Shown: positions 12,402 through 23,839, counted from the first letter of the stretch. The stretch: 64,000 nucleotides of DNA from Lithobates sylvaticus (GCA_028564925.1 CM053033.1:115646252-115710251); one strand, 5' to 3'. The notes: generated from the sequence alone by a model not told the origin. Translations and numbers: made by a program.

Positions 12402-13227
12402 TTAACTGCTTGCCGACCAGCCGCTGCAGTTGGCACGGCTTGGCGAAACAACGATACCTTGTGACAGAGCGAGAACCAGGATCTGTGTGTGTAAACACAC
12501 AAATTCCGGTTCTCTCAGGAGAGAGGAGACAGATCCTGTGTTCATACTAAGTATGAACACCGATCTTTCTCTTCCCTTAGTCAGTCCCATCTCCCCTACA
12601 GTTAGAACATACCTAGGGAACAGTTAACACCTTCCCTGCCAGTGACATTTATACAGTAATCAGTGCATTTTTATAGCACTGATCACTGTAGAATGGTCAA
12701 TGGCCCCAAAAATGTGTCATAAGTGTCCAATTTGCTCCCCGCAATATCGCAGTCCCAAGCAAAATCGCAGATCCCCGCCATTACTTGTAACAAATAATAA
12801 TAAAAATGCCACAAATATATCCCCTATTTTGTAGATGCTATAACTTTTGCGCAAACCAAACAATAAATGCATATTGCAATTTTTTTAATCAAAAATATGT
12901 AGAATACAAATCGACCTAAACTGAGGGAAAAAAAAAAATAGTTTTTTTTTTTTTTTATAAAAAAAAAAATGTGGGATATTTATTATAGCAAAAAAGACTT
13001 GTTAAAATTGTCGCTCTTTTGTTTATAGCGCAAAAAATAAAAACCACAGAGATCAAATACCACCAAAAGAAAGCTCTATTTGTGGGGGGATAAAAAAAAG
13101 ACGTTGATTGTGTTTGGGTACAGCGTTGCAGGACCGCGAAATTGTCAGTTAAAGCGACGCAGTGTCGTATAGCAAAAAAATGGCCTGGTCATTGAGCAAC
13201 CAAATCTCCCAGGGCTGAAGTGGTTAA
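12402..13227 (+). mobile_element. TTAA-type MITE 'M1', copy a
   Basis: Bounded by TTAA at both ends: TTAACTGCTTGCCGACC at the left and GGGCTGAAGTGGTTAA at the right. Internal family blocks are TGTGTGTAAACACACA, TTTATAGCACTGATCACTGT, AACTTTTGCGCAAACCA, and CAAATACCACCAAAAGAAAG. TTAA target duplication is typical of piggyBac-type transposition. No transposase is encoded, so it was probably mobilised in trans. Confidence 0.8.
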
Positions 13228-13290
13228 GTTTAAGTGTTTCTTAAAATGTGCTGTGGGAAAAAAAAATAATAAAAAAAAAAAAACCTTTAC

Positions 13291-13436
13291 CAGCTCACTG
13301 GCGTTACTTTTTACTTCTTTTGCTTGAGAGTTTTCTGCATTGTTGTTGGTTTTTCCCTCAGGATGAGCCGAGTTTTCATCAGTCTTTGGCTTTTCTTCCT
13401 TTTTTGCATCTTTGCTACTTTTGTCCGGCGGATTGT
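13291..13436 (-). CDS. GPR107: GPR107, exon '6': Lys/Glu/Asn-rich lumenal linker
   Basis: A 146-nt exon, entered in phase 1 and left in phase 0. It reads (D)NPPDKSSKDAKKEEKPKTDE, then NSAHPEGKTNNNAENSQAKE, then VKSNASEL. It is low-complexity and charged, with an NAS sequon near its end. In human GPR107 this is the variable stretch ([20 protein letters not shown]), so weak conservation is expected. The acceptor is TTTTGTGAAG and the donor CTG|GTAAAG. The support is the exact reading-frame continuity with exons 5 and 7. Confidence 0.88.
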
Positions 13437-13650
13437 CTTCACAAAACACACAGAATACAAGTTAGTCAAAAGCTGTGCCGTGAACTCAAAAGCAGCACCC
13501 ACTGCCCCAATAAAGACACCTATCTGATGCTTCTTGCGAATCAAGCCAACAACCACATTCAGCCAATCAGATTTTCTGTCATGTTTAATATGAAGCAAGG
13601 ATGTTTTATTAAACTTTAAATCTATTTATGTAGGCAATAAAGCCATAGTG

Positions 13651-13959
13651 CAGGGGTCTCCAAACTGAAGCCCGGGGGGCCAGATGTGGCCCTTTGCTTG
13701 CCTTTATCAGGCCCTTGAGGCACTATTCGTCCCACTGATATAGGAGACTATTCTGCCCTTGAAGGCCAGAAATGGAGCTCAAATCCTGCCACTGACAACA
13801 ATGAGGCACTATTCCTCCCCCTAATACCAAAGATGGGGCACTGTTTATTCCCACTGATGCCAGAAAAATGTTCTATTCCCGCTGGCCACAGTCTGGGCTC
13901 CCCCTAAAGTCTGAAGGACAGTAAACTGGCCCTTTGCTTAGAAAGTTTGGAGACCCCTG
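13651..13959. mobile_element. hAT-like MITE
   Basis: The inverted ends are CAGGGGTCTCCAAACT and AGTTTGGAGACCCCTG (exact over 16 bases). The flanks CCATAGTG and CTCTAGTG could be a decayed 8-bp target duplication, as in hAT elements. The body repeats GGCCCTT..., GAGGCACTATTC and CCACTGATGCC phrases. No coding. Confidence 0.8.
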
Positions 13960-14149
13960 CTCTAGTGTATAAAGTCACAATAAAAAGAGTATCTTTAGAA
14001 ACAACTCCACAACTTTTTCCTCCTCAGTTCCAAGCTCAAATACAGACTCTGAGTGCTCCCCCTACTCAGTATCTTCCTTGCCCCCCAGGGGCCCACTAAG
14101 TATTTAATGACGTGTTTTTTTTCCTTCTAACATTTTTTAGAAGCCTTTT

Positions 14150-14340
14150 GGGCCCTTTCACATTGGAGCTGTTTTTCCAAGTGCTTTTGCGTTAAAAATA
14201 AAAAAGCGCATAAAAAGCTCAAAGAAAAATGCTTCCTTTTAAAATCAATTAACACTGGAACAGTGCGCTTCCATTGCGGTGAAAGAAAACCTGCTTGCAG
14301 CATCTTTGGGGAACTAAAAACAAAAAGCACACCAAAAATG
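14150..14340. mobile_element. 'CACACTGG'-type MITE fragment
   Basis: It begins GGGCCCTTTCACATTGGAGC, then TTTTTCCAAGTGCTTTTGCG, with GAACAGTGCGCTTCCATTGC further on. It is related to 6478-6795 and 22075-22510. Confidence 0.5.
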
Positions 14341-14499
14341 GTCCGTTATGATAAGACTTGGAAGTGCTCAATGATGCAGAGCACTCTCTGCATTATTACA
14401 CAACGAGGGTAAGGCGCTGCCATAATGTCCCACGGGGGCAGGCCCACGGCGATCTAGGTTAACAGTAGGTCCTCAGTTTTGGAACAAAGATTGGACTTT

Positions 14500-15031
14500 C
14501 AGAAAGAAATTTTTTTTGCATATCCCTGGGTTTAGAGCAAAGCATATTCATGTGTTAGATTGGCCCAGTCAAAGTCCAGACCTAAATCCAACTGAGAATC
14601 TGTGGCAAGACTTGAAAATTGCTGTCCACAGATGCTCTCCCATCCATTCTGACAGAGCTTGAGCGATTTTGCAAAGAAGAATGGGCAAAAATGTCACTCT
14701 CTAGGTGTGTAAAGCTGGTAGAGACATCCCCCAAAAAGACTTGCAGCTGTAATTGCAGTGAAAGGTTATATTAAGTATTGGCTCAGGGGGGCTAAATACA
14801 AATGCACGCCACACTTTTCACATATTCATTTGTAAAAAAAAAATAAAAAAAAAAAAAAATTGAAAACCATTTAGCATTTCCCTTCCACTTCATAATTATG
14901 TGCCACTTTGTGTTGGTCTATCACACAAAAAAAAAAACACAATAAAATGCTTTTATATGTTTTTGGTTGCAACAAAAAAAAATGTTTTTGAAAATTTCAA
15001 GGGGCATGAATACTTTTTCAAGGCACTGTAG
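14500..15031 (+). mobile_element. Tc1-type transposon, 3' part only
   Basis: AAGCATATTCATGTGTTAGA, then CCTAAATCCAACTGAGAATC, is the transposase end ([21 protein letters not shown], interrupted). GCAGCTGTAATTGCAGTGAA follows, and then the terminal block ending CTTTTTCAAGGCACTGTA. The same family occurs at 22532-23200 (both ends) and 52518-52715. The 5' two-thirds are absent here. Confidence 0.85.
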
Positions 15032-15989
15032 TGTATATTATTAGGTAGTGGAGATTTCCTGTCTGATATGAACATGTCTTATCCGTCCATGTTGCTGGTC
15101 CCTATAAATGGTCCAGGCTTTGCGTGTCACGTTGAACACATGCCCAAAAGTGGTCTTTAGGATTTGGTTTACATAGGGATGGACCACAGCCCTGGACCTG
15201 TATAGTACCGTGCCCCAACTACACATGTTGAGGTGAGTGCCCATCCGGGATTTAGTTCACAAAGCAAAATTAAAAGGCAAATCTCTGTGGTGTGGGGTAT
15301 ACCGAGATTGTACCAAACTGTATGCACTGCTTCTATTGTTGTATTAGAATACACTGAAGTGTTGATTGAAGAATCCAAAGTTAAAATAATAAAACTAGTT
15401 ATGCTTAGAGTGGGTTCATCACCTTATGACACTGGCAAAAAACTGAGGACTCATGGAGTGGGGAAAGGTTATAGGAGGATGCTCAGAGTACATGTACTCA
15501 AAAGCTTTTCCCATGTCCAACCACCTGAAGGCACAAGCCTATAACCCAGGGTCTGTGAATATCAAACCTGTGTCCTTGTATAGTACGATTAAGATAAAAT
15601 AATTTCCATAACTTTCACAAGCTGCTTATAACTAGTATACAAAGGGCTTGGTTTCACACCAGCCTATGAAAGAAGAGGAAAACATTTTAAGCTTACTACA
15701 TCCAGTTTTTATTGTACAGAGTTACTTTGTAGGTGGAAGTGGTGTCTTTTTAGTGGAAAGATATTAGGGACTATGCAGCAGCCGATGTAAAGAACAAACA
15801 ATTTTTTTATTTTTTTCCATAAAAACTCAGACAGGCTCTTTATTGTAACAGACATGCAACGTCTCTTCTGCAGTAAGTTGTCCTGCCTTCAGTTCCATGT
15901 GAACAACGAAACCAAAAAGGAGAGGACTAATATACAGAGAAATGGGTACTTTTGAAAGTCACACCTGAATTTTTTCCTTTTCCTTCACC
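15032..15989. other. GPR107 intron '5', no clear feature
   Basis: AT-rich DNA. An open frame of 103 codons at 15233-15544 has no recognisable motif and is probably chance. Confidence 0.4.
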
Positions 15990-16475
15990 TTAAAGTGATA
16001 CTAACGTTTTTTGTTTTTTTATAAAAGTAACAAACATGTTATACTTACCTCCTATGTACAAGGGTTTTGCACAGAGTGGCCCCGATCCTCCTCTTCTGGG
16101 GTCCCTCAGTGGCGCTCCTGGCTCCTCCTCCTCTCGAGTACCCCCTCGGAGAGCCGCATTCCAAGGGGGCACTCATGCGTACATGCTTCCAAGTCCTGCT
16201 GATGCGTCCTCTGACAGACAGGAGTCGACCCCGCCCCGTTTTATTGGATTTGATTGACAGGAGCGGGATCCAATGTCTCCTGCTGCTATTAATCTATCCA
16301 ATGAGGAGCCGAGACAGCGGCTGGAGCTGCTGTGCTTGTCCCTGTTGCTGGAAAAGTCGGGTTCAGTTAAGTAAAAGGGGGGCTCTGGGGAGCTGCCGCA
16401 ACACGGAAGGTTTTTTACCTTAATACATAGAATGCATTGAGGTGAAAAACACTGAAACTTTACAACTCCTTTAAA
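15990..16475 (+). mobile_element. 'M3' family non-autonomous element, copy
   Basis: TTAAAGTGATACTAACGTTT at the left and CTTTACAACTCCTTTAAAG at the right. ACATGTTATACTTACCTCCT near the left is shared with 26031-26462 and 48131-48614. The GC-rich body has GGGGTCCCTCAGTGGCGCTC. Confidence 0.7.
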
Positions 16476-16536
16476 GACATGTGCATTTTGACACATTTTG
16501 ATTTATTTTACCACGTTCCACTACAAAAAATAAAAT

Positions 16537-18856
16537 AAAAATAGGATTTTTATAACAGCTTACCTGTAAAATCCTTTTCTTGGAGTGCATCACAGGACAC
16601 AGTGCCAAAGTAGGCAACTATGTGGGTTATAGGCCACCTTTAGGTGATGGACACTGGCACACTCTAAGACAGGAAGTTCACTCCCTTTATAACCCCTCCC
16701 GTTACTGGGAGTACCTCAGTTTTTGTAGCATAGCAATATACGTGTATCAAAGGAAGGGAGGACCGCTGTGTCCCGTGATGTACTCCAAGAAAAGGATTTT
16801 ACAGGTAAGCGGTTATAAAAATCCTATTTTCTTTATCGTACATCACGGGACACAGAGCCATAGTAGTTACTATGTGGGATGTCCCAGAACAATGCTAACT
16901 GAGGGGAGGGAGACACAACAAAAGTAGGGCACCATCGGACCAGAGGACCTATACTGCTGCCTGCAGCACACTGCGCCCAAAGGCGACATCCTCATGCCTT
17001 TTTACATCCCCCTGATAGAATCTGGTAATTGTATGGACTGAAGACCAAGTTGCAGCCTTGCAGATTTGAGCCATGGAGGATTGGTGATGCACTGCCCATG
17101 AAGCACTAACAGCCCAGGTGGAGTGCGCTTTGATTTAAAAAGGTGGAATCTCCCTCTTCAAACCATAAGATTGAACAATTACTTGCCGAATTCACCTTAG
17201 AAATAGTAGATTTCGATGCTGCCTGTCCTCTTTTAGGACCTTCAGGCAACACAAACAAAACATACATTTTTTGAATCTGAGCAGTCGCCTTCAAGTAGGT
17301 TTTGACTGCTCTCACCACACCGAGAATGTAGCGACTTTTCTTCCGTAGAACAGAGTTCTGGAAAAAACGGTAGTACAATATCCTGGTTTGGATGAAAATC
17401 TGACACTATCTTTGGTAGAAAGTTAGGATGAGGACGCAATACTACTCTATCCTTGTGAATAAATATGGCTCTTTACAAGAAAGAGCAGCCAACTGATAGC
17501 TTTCTTGCAGAGGATATGGCTACCAGAAAAACTAGCTTCCTTGTCAAAAGGACCAAGGGAGTATGTTGTATCGGCTCAAAAGGCTGTTTCTGTAATGCCA
17601 ACAGAACTAAATTCAAGTCCCAAGGGTTCAGGGGTGACCTAAATCGGTGGATTAATCCGTGTTTATCCCCCTGTATAAATGCTATGGACCAAAGAATGTG
17701 AAGTGGTCGTTTAAACAATACCGATAAAGCCGAGACCTGGCCTTTGATAGTACTCAAGGCCAGCTTCATCTCTAACCCCATTTGTAGAAAGGCAAGGATT
17801 CTTCCTATGACATTTTCTGGGATGCCAAATCCTGGATTCACACCAGGAAACATATGCCTTCCAGACTCTATAATATATGATTCTAGAGGCTTGCTTCCTT
17901 GCATTAATCAAGGTAGATACCACTGAAACTGAAAGCCCATGCTTCTTCAGAAAGGGTGTTTCAATAGCCAAACCGTTAAATTTAGCATTTGTAAGGTAGT
18001 ATGGAATACTGAACCCTGCGAGAGTAGGTCCGGACGTGGTGGTAGGGTCCATGTGTCACCTACCCCCATCTTTATGATCTCTGCATACCAAGATCTTCTG
18101 GGCCACAAGAATTACCGACCTCCCTTCCTACGAAGAAATCCAGGAAGCAGCAGAATAGGAGGGAATGCATAAATCAGTGAAAACCGATTCCATGGGACAA
18201 CCAAAGCATCTGTTCCGCATGCTAGCAGATCCTTTGTTCTTGACACAAAATTGTCTATCTTCTTGTTGAACCTGGATGCAAATAGGTCTACGTCCGGTCT
18301 ACTTCTCCCGGGAACAACTGCTGGCAACTCAAGTAGTCCTCCTGACAATTTTTTTTTTTTTTTTTTTAGGGGAGGAACCATATCCCGCTGCAGGGATTCT
18401 GTGGTAAAACCAAACAGACCCAATCTTCATCCCTCATGGCAGGCTCCGTTCAAAAACATTCAAGGACCAGGGCCCCTTTTAAAAAAAAAAAAAAAAAAAA
18501 AAAAGCACTGGATCCCGCGCTCTAAAAAGGAGAAGCGTTACGGGCTAAACCTCGTTTCTTCTGCCGCAAGGCCCGGGTACCATTCAATTCGGCCTGAAAA
18601 GACACTTTGAATGGATCCGGCTGCATAGCTTGCCCCAGCAAAGGATTATTCCGGTGGAGCACAGAATAGCACATCTTTACTCGTGACCAACACCTAAGAC
18701 ACTGGTGAAAAAAACTGAGGTACTCCCAGTAATGGGAGGGGTTATATAGGGAGTGAACTTCCTGTCTTAGGGTGTGCGAGTGTCCATCACCTAAAGGTGG
18801 CCTATATAACCCACATAGTAACTACTATGGCTCTGTGTGCCGTGACGTACAAGAAA
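16537..18856 (-). mobile_element. DIRS-type tyrosine-recombinase retroelement fossil 'A'
   Basis: The parts read on the minus strand. The end of the pol region lies at about 18420-18110 (DVDLFASRFNKK, then RFSLIYAFPP). A tyrosine-recombinase region lies at about 18050-17106 (GLSVSVVSTLINARK, VLLTRKLVFLVAISSARK). No gag or reverse transcriptase is seen, so only part of the element is present. The ends are inverted: the unit CATAGTAACTACTATGGCTC near 18817 answers CCAAAGTAGGCAACTATGTG near 16609. Next to the 3' end two inverted arms (about 16537-16602 and 16766-16831) flank a spacer of about 165 bp. It is broken, with several breaks. It looks moderately old and is the same family as the element at 35668-45718. 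Confidence 0.85.
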
Positions 18857-18930
18857 GCATGTTTTACCTTTGCTTATGGAACAGACCACAATGGTGTGAA
18901 CTATGCCACTGGAAGCCATATAACCTACTA

Positions 18931-19359
18931 CAGGGGGTCCCCGACTTACAAACATCCGACTTACAAACGACTCCTACTTACAAACGGAGGGAGACAACAG
19001 GAAGTGAGAGGAAATCCACCCCTAGAAAGGGAAATTCACTCCTGTAAGAGTTATTATGGGTAAAAGGTGTCTCCACTGATGCTTTATCACCAGTCCATGC
19101 TTCCCTAACAACCCAAAATTTTCAAAATCCAATTATCATTGGGACAGAAGGTGAGGTGAAATCTTCTGAACAGGGGTACAGACAGCAAAACAAATGTTAC
19201 AGGGGTGATAACCCTTCTCTATGTTATCTAAAAAACTTAAAAATAGATTTTTTTGGCTGGAACTACTCTTAAAAAATGTACCTGTTCCGACTTACAAACA
19301 GATTCAACTTAAGAACAAACCTACAGTCCCTATCTTGTTTGTAACCCGGGGACCCCCTG
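18931..19359. mobile_element. MITE with CAGGGGGTCCCC ends
   Basis: Left end CAGGGGGTCCCCGACTTACA, right end GTAACCCGGGGACCCCCTG. Near each end the phrase ACTTACAAAC or its partner recurs (18951-18985, 19291-19300). No coding capacity. Superfamily not certain; CAGGGG ends suggest hAT. Confidence 0.75.
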
Positions 19360-19833
19360 TATCCTTGTGCTTTTGATGCACTGTACTACATGTGCTGTGA
19401 ACTGGCCCTGAATACAGGTAAAATAAAGATACGTGCATAAAATCTTTTTGTTTCCCACCATTTACAACCAAACGAAGATGACTGGGAAGCTACAGCACTA
19501 CCCAATCATTTTTTTTTTTTTTTTAAACTACTAAGCTGTATTTAGTCTGTGTTGCAGCTGCAGCTGAGGTCTCTCCCACTCTGACACACACACACACACA
19601 CACGTCATAGGAGGAACACTTCCGTCTGTAAGAGTATCATCATTTATGCATATAAAAAAAAAAGAAATGCTTTCTTAGAAAATCCACCATGCTTTTTACA
19701 AAAGCACAAACAGTCATAGAAGCATCCTGTATTAAATATATATATATATTTTTTTAAATGTATAAATATATTATTAGCTTTCCTTTTACAGCAGCATGCA
19801 GACTTTCATTGTTGTCTTGGATACTGAATTTAC
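19360..19833. other. GPR107 intron '5', with (CA)n and AT-rich tracts
   Basis: Poly(T) at 19508-19524, (CA)n at 19584-19602 and a short TATATA run near 19738-19750. Nothing else recognised. Confidence 0.5.
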
Positions 19834-19982
19834 CTGCATCCCTACGTTCTCTCTTTGGAGTGGTTTGCTTGGCTTCAGTTTTTGCAGGTGGGCTTTGTGT
19901 TGTGGTAATCTTTTCTTGCTTGTTAGAAATGGAGAAGACAACTTCTGGCAGTCTGACATCAGTAGTGTTTGTGATACAAATT
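19834..19982 (-). CDS. GPR107: GPR107, exon '5': lumenal domain with dibasic (furin-like) site
   Basis: A 149-nt exon reading (K)ICITNTTDVRLPEVVFSISN, then KQEKITTTQSPPAKTEAKQT, then TPKRERRDAG. The first part lines up with human PPEAGTQLPKIIFSRDEK. The acceptor is GCCTTCCACAG and the donor GCAG|GTAAAT. NTT is a possible glycosylation site. The RERR motif near the end fits the furin consensus R-X-K/R-R. Mammalian GPR107 is reported to be cleaved by furin in this part of the lumenal domain. Phase 2 in, phase 1 out, in frame with exons 4 and 6. Confidence 0.93.
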
Positions 19983-20279
19983 CTGTGGAAGGCAAAAAAT
20001 AACCAGTTGACCACACAAGGAAACAAGCCAATACTGCTGCTGTCTGATCGCATTATTCAAATTACTTCAATAAATCCTGCCATCACTCACGGGGGGGAAA
20101 TACTAGTTTATGTATAAGGCCCAAATCTGGGGAGTAAAGTAATAACAAAAAAAAAAAAAGTCTGCCCCCCTCAATACAGAAAGATTTTGAGTACAAAGTC
20201 AAATTTTTTTTTTCTTTTGGCTTTAGAAAGAGTGGAGAGAGATTATAACCCCCGTCAGTCTTTATTGCTGCGCACGCAT

Positions 20280-21662
20280 ATATACGGGTACAATTTGTAT
20301 ATCACATTTTTTCAGGCTAAGAGATATATATATATATATAATAATAATAATCTTAGCCTGAAAAAATGTATTAGAAATAGTTAGGTAGACCCAAAAGTGC
20401 TACAAGAAGTCCAAAACACCACTAGTGGGCGTATGCAGGAGGTGATGAAGCTTGAAAACTTCACAAAGCAGGTGACTTTGGTGCTCATTCAATCTGGTGA
20501 CTTGGTGCTTCCCATCCAGGTCCCCCACTCACCAAACTTCACTACCCCTGCAGGGGTGGTCAGCATAGACAGATATCCGTAGATGGTCTGACTGCCATTA
20601 TTCGCTGTGGGTTCCTCTCACTGCCTTGTTCAGCTGCTTCACCTAGCACTGCGTCTTCCTTCGCTATCACAGCTAGCATAGCATGTGAAATTTCCGTTTG
20701 GGGGATGTCCCAAGGTATGAATCCTCACAGGGAAGAGATAGAGGATCTCATAGTGTAGTAATTAAAAAGTTATTTATTTAAAATAAAAAAAAACAAAAAC
20801 TAAAAAACACAAGCCTACTTGACCACACCTACGTCATTTCTGGTAAGGAAGCAGAAGCTTGGAACGCAGGCTGCGAACCGGCTTCACATTGTGCTAGTAG
20901 TGTAGCTCAGCAGGGCTATACCCATTGCAGGGAAGGCTTGTGTTTTAGTTTTTGTTTATTTTATTTTAAATAAACAACTTTTTAAATTACTACACTACGA
21001 GATCCTCCATCACTTCCCTGTGAGGATTCATACCTTGGGACAGCCCCCAAAACGTAAATTTCACATGCTATGCTAGCTGTGATAGCGAAGGAAGACGCAG
21101 TGCTAGGTGAAGCAGCTGAACAAGGCAGTGAGAGGAGCCCACAGCGAACAACCGCAGTCAGACCACCTACGGATAGCTATGCTGACCACCCCTGCAGGGG
21201 TAGAGAAGTCTGGTGAGTGGGGGACCTGGAGGGGAAGCACCAAGTCACCAGATTGAATGAGCACCAAAGTCACCTGCTTTGTGACATTTTCAAGCTTCAT
21301 CACCTCCTGCATACGCCCACTAGTGGTGTTTTGGACTTCTTATAACTATTTCTAATTAATTTTTTCAGGCTAAGATTACTTGGCATATTGAACTGGTTAT
21401 ATATAAAATTTATCACACACACCAGGGATATGCAATTAGCGGACCTCCAGCTATTGCAGAACTACAAATCCCATGAGGCATAGCAAGACTGACACATTGT
21501 GTTGATTTTTCAGTAGATACTTGGGTGGTATTTGCTTGTATTTATTTGGTTTCGGCACTTTTTCAATTGAGATTATTTGCACCACTAATACAGTTGGTTA
21601 TCACATGTGTTTATAATTTTTGGGATTGCACTTTGATATACGGGTACAATTTGTATATCACA
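20280..21662. repeat. Foldback element: long inverted repeat, flanked by a 27-bp direct repeat
   Basis: The left arm 20351-20815 and right arm 20935-21375 are near-complete reverse complements around a loop of about 119 bp. Matching blocks include GGGCGTATGCAGGAGGTGAT against ATCACCTCCTGCATACGCCC, and CTATCACAGCTAGCATAGCA against TGCTATGCTAGCTGTGATAG. The arm tip TCTTAGCCTGAAAAAAT recurs once more, inverted, at 20307-20322, separated by TA/AAT repeats. A 27-bp sequence beginning ATATACGGGTACAATTTG stands at 20280-20306 and again at 21636-21662 in the same orientation. No coding frame stands out. The class (foldback-like or two inverted copies of one element) is undecided. Confidence 0.9.
21423..21498 (+). 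mobile_element. hAT-like element end fragment
   Basis: CCAGGGATATGCAATTAGCG, then GACCTCCAGCTATTGCAGAA and CTACAAATCCCATGAGGC, resembles a widespread vertebrate hAT-type terminal sequence. It lies between the foldback palindrome and the second 27-bp repeat. Confidence 0.5.
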
Positions 21663-22074
21663 GTTTTATATTGGCCAATTAGACAACGTCGGGCTGCGCA
21701 TGTGAGTTTTAACTCAGCGCTAAGCACTTATCTTTGACCACTTAGCAGGCCATATAATATTGCACATTTATTCCTTTTCTTGTTACACACCATTCACATT
21801 TAATTAGCTGGACCACTAGAAAGCGCCACTCTCCCCACTTACTATTTTGTATAAATGCTTTGTTTGGGAGCGTTTAGCCGTTTCAAGTGTACATTGAAAA
21901 ATGAGCAGAGGGGAAGGTTTTGGGAAGAAACGCTTATATAAAAGCAATTGCCTATGAACTCTAGCTCTTGTGCAATGCAAGCTACTATAAGCATTTGTAT
22001 GCAGCTTTTTCTGCCAGAGGTTCTGGCATTTTTTCTGCTCGTAGTGTGCATGGACCCGAATGCTTGCTTTGTCT

Positions 22075-22510
22075 AAGGTCGGTTTCACACTGGGGCGGTG
22101 GGGGCGGCGGCTGTAAAGCAGCGCTATATTTAATCGCTGCTTTACCGTTGTTTTAGCCGCGGTATTCGGACGATAGCGGGGTGGTTTTAACCCCCGCTAG
22201 TGGCCGAAAAAGGGTTAAAACCCTCCACAAGGCGCCGCTGCAGCGGCGCTTTGCCGGCGGTATTACTGCGGTATCCCCACGGTGTCCCATTGATTTCAAT
22301 TGGTAGGAGCGGTGAATACAACGCTCCTTCACCGCTCCAAATATGCTGCTAGCAGGACTTTTTTACCGTCCTGCTAGCGCACCGCTCCAGTTTGAAAGCC
22401 CTCCGACTTTCACACTGGAGTTAAAGGACCCGCTTTTTTCATGAGCTATACAGGCGCTATTTTTAGCGCTGTAGCTCCTGAAAAACGCTTCAGTGTGAAA
22501 AGGGCCTAAC
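22075..22510. mobile_element. 'CACACTGG'-type MITE, fullest copy
   Basis: TTTCACACTGGGGCGGTG at the left and CTTCAGTGTGAAAAGGGCC at the right are inverted ends. The GC-rich interior has self-complementary GCAGCGGCGC-type blocks and a second internal CTTTCACACTGGAGTTAAAG. Confidence 0.65.
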
Positions 22511-22531
22511 TGATGGGTTACACAGATTAAT

Positions 22532-23200
22532 ACAGTGCCTTGAAAAAGTATTCATACCCCCTTGAACTTTTGCACATTTTGTTATGTTACAACCAAAAAC
22601 AAACGTATTTTATTGGGATTTTATGTGATAGACCAGCACAAAATGGTACATAAATTGTGAAGTGGAAAGAAAATGATAAAAAATGTTGAAAACCATTTTA
22701 ACAAATAAATATGTGAAAAGGGTGGCGTCAGCCCCCGAGTCAATACTTTGTAGAACCACCTTGCGTTGCAATTACAGCCCCTAAACATACAGCCAGAGCT
22801 ACAATGGAATGGTTTAGATCAAAACATATTCATGTGTTAGAATGGCCCAGTCCAGACCTAAATCCAATTGAGAATCTGTGGCAAGACTTGAAAATTGCTG
22901 TTCACAAATGCTCTTCATCCAATCTGACAGAGCTTGAGCTATGTTGCAAAGAAGAATGGGCAATAATGTCACTCTCTAGATGTTCAAAGCTGGTAGAGAC
23001 TTCCCCAAAAAGACTTGCAGCTGTAATTGCAGTGAAAGGCGGTTCTACAAAGTATTGACTCAGGGGGGCTGAATAGAAATGCATGACATATTTTTCAGAT
23101 ATTTGTAAACCAAAAAAAAAAAAAATTGAAAACCATTTATCATTTTCCTTCCACTTTTGGTTTGGTTTTTGGTTGTAACATGACAAAATGTGGAAAATTG
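22532..23200 (+). mobile_element. Tc1-type transposon, internally deleted, both ends present
   Basis: The left end ACAGTGCCTTGAAAAAGTAT, then CATTTTGTTATGTTACAACC, is the inverted counterpart of the Tc1 end at 14930-15031. The internal part keeps only the transposase tail (22804-23058), reading MEWFRSKHIHVLEWPSPDLN, then [16 protein letters not shown]. The third catalytic residue region (LNPIENLW, E of ENLW) is present. The first two-thirds of the gene are missing. Confidence 0.88.
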
Positions 23201-23216
23201 TCTGTACTTACTCTGT

Positions 23217-23236
23217 AGGGGGGGGGGGGGGGGGGG
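23217..23236. repeat. Poly(G) tract
   Basis: An unbroken run of about 20 G at the right edge of the Tc1 copy. Confidence 0.9.
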
Positions 23237-23839
23237 CTTTTCTAGATATTACTTCCTGCAAAGAAGCCACTATATTTACAGTTCTCTTGCTACTTGTCCC
23301 ACTGAACACCACTATATTGAGGACAAAAATGTTCTCTGAAGTTTGCAGATGAGCTGACACTTCGCTGCATAATTTCCATCCATGCACAGTTCTTCATCCA
23401 TCCCAGCATACAGACAGTTTCGAGACTGTAGCCTGAGCTGTGCATTTTAAAGAAGACTGCAAACAGGCAGGTCAATTTAGTTTATTGCAGAAGAAACATT
23501 GTTTATTCTATTCTGCAAAACAGAAGTTTTTTTTAAATTTAGAGTTGAGTTCTGGTTTAAAGTGGTACTGAACCTGAAAGTTCTAGCCATAATGTGCAGT
23601 ATTCCACAGTATACTTGTATTAGCAGTCTCCTAGTGGGCCCTCCTCCAGCAATGCAAGGTGCACAATTTGTGCGCACCTGTTGCCGGCATAGTCAGCCAC
23701 GGATGATGAAAATACGATTTACATTATTCTGGCATTTGGAAGGAAAAAATGTCTGCCATTAACTCTACCTGGTAATAATTTTGTAAAGTGCAATTTTAGT
23801 TCCACTAAAAAAATAAAAAAAAATGATAATTATTTCTGT
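23237..23839. other. GPR107 intron '4', unassigned
   Basis: No clear repeat or gene. AAAGTGGTACTGAACCTGAA at 23560 resembles the opening of M3-like elements but the rest does not follow. Confidence 0.35.
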
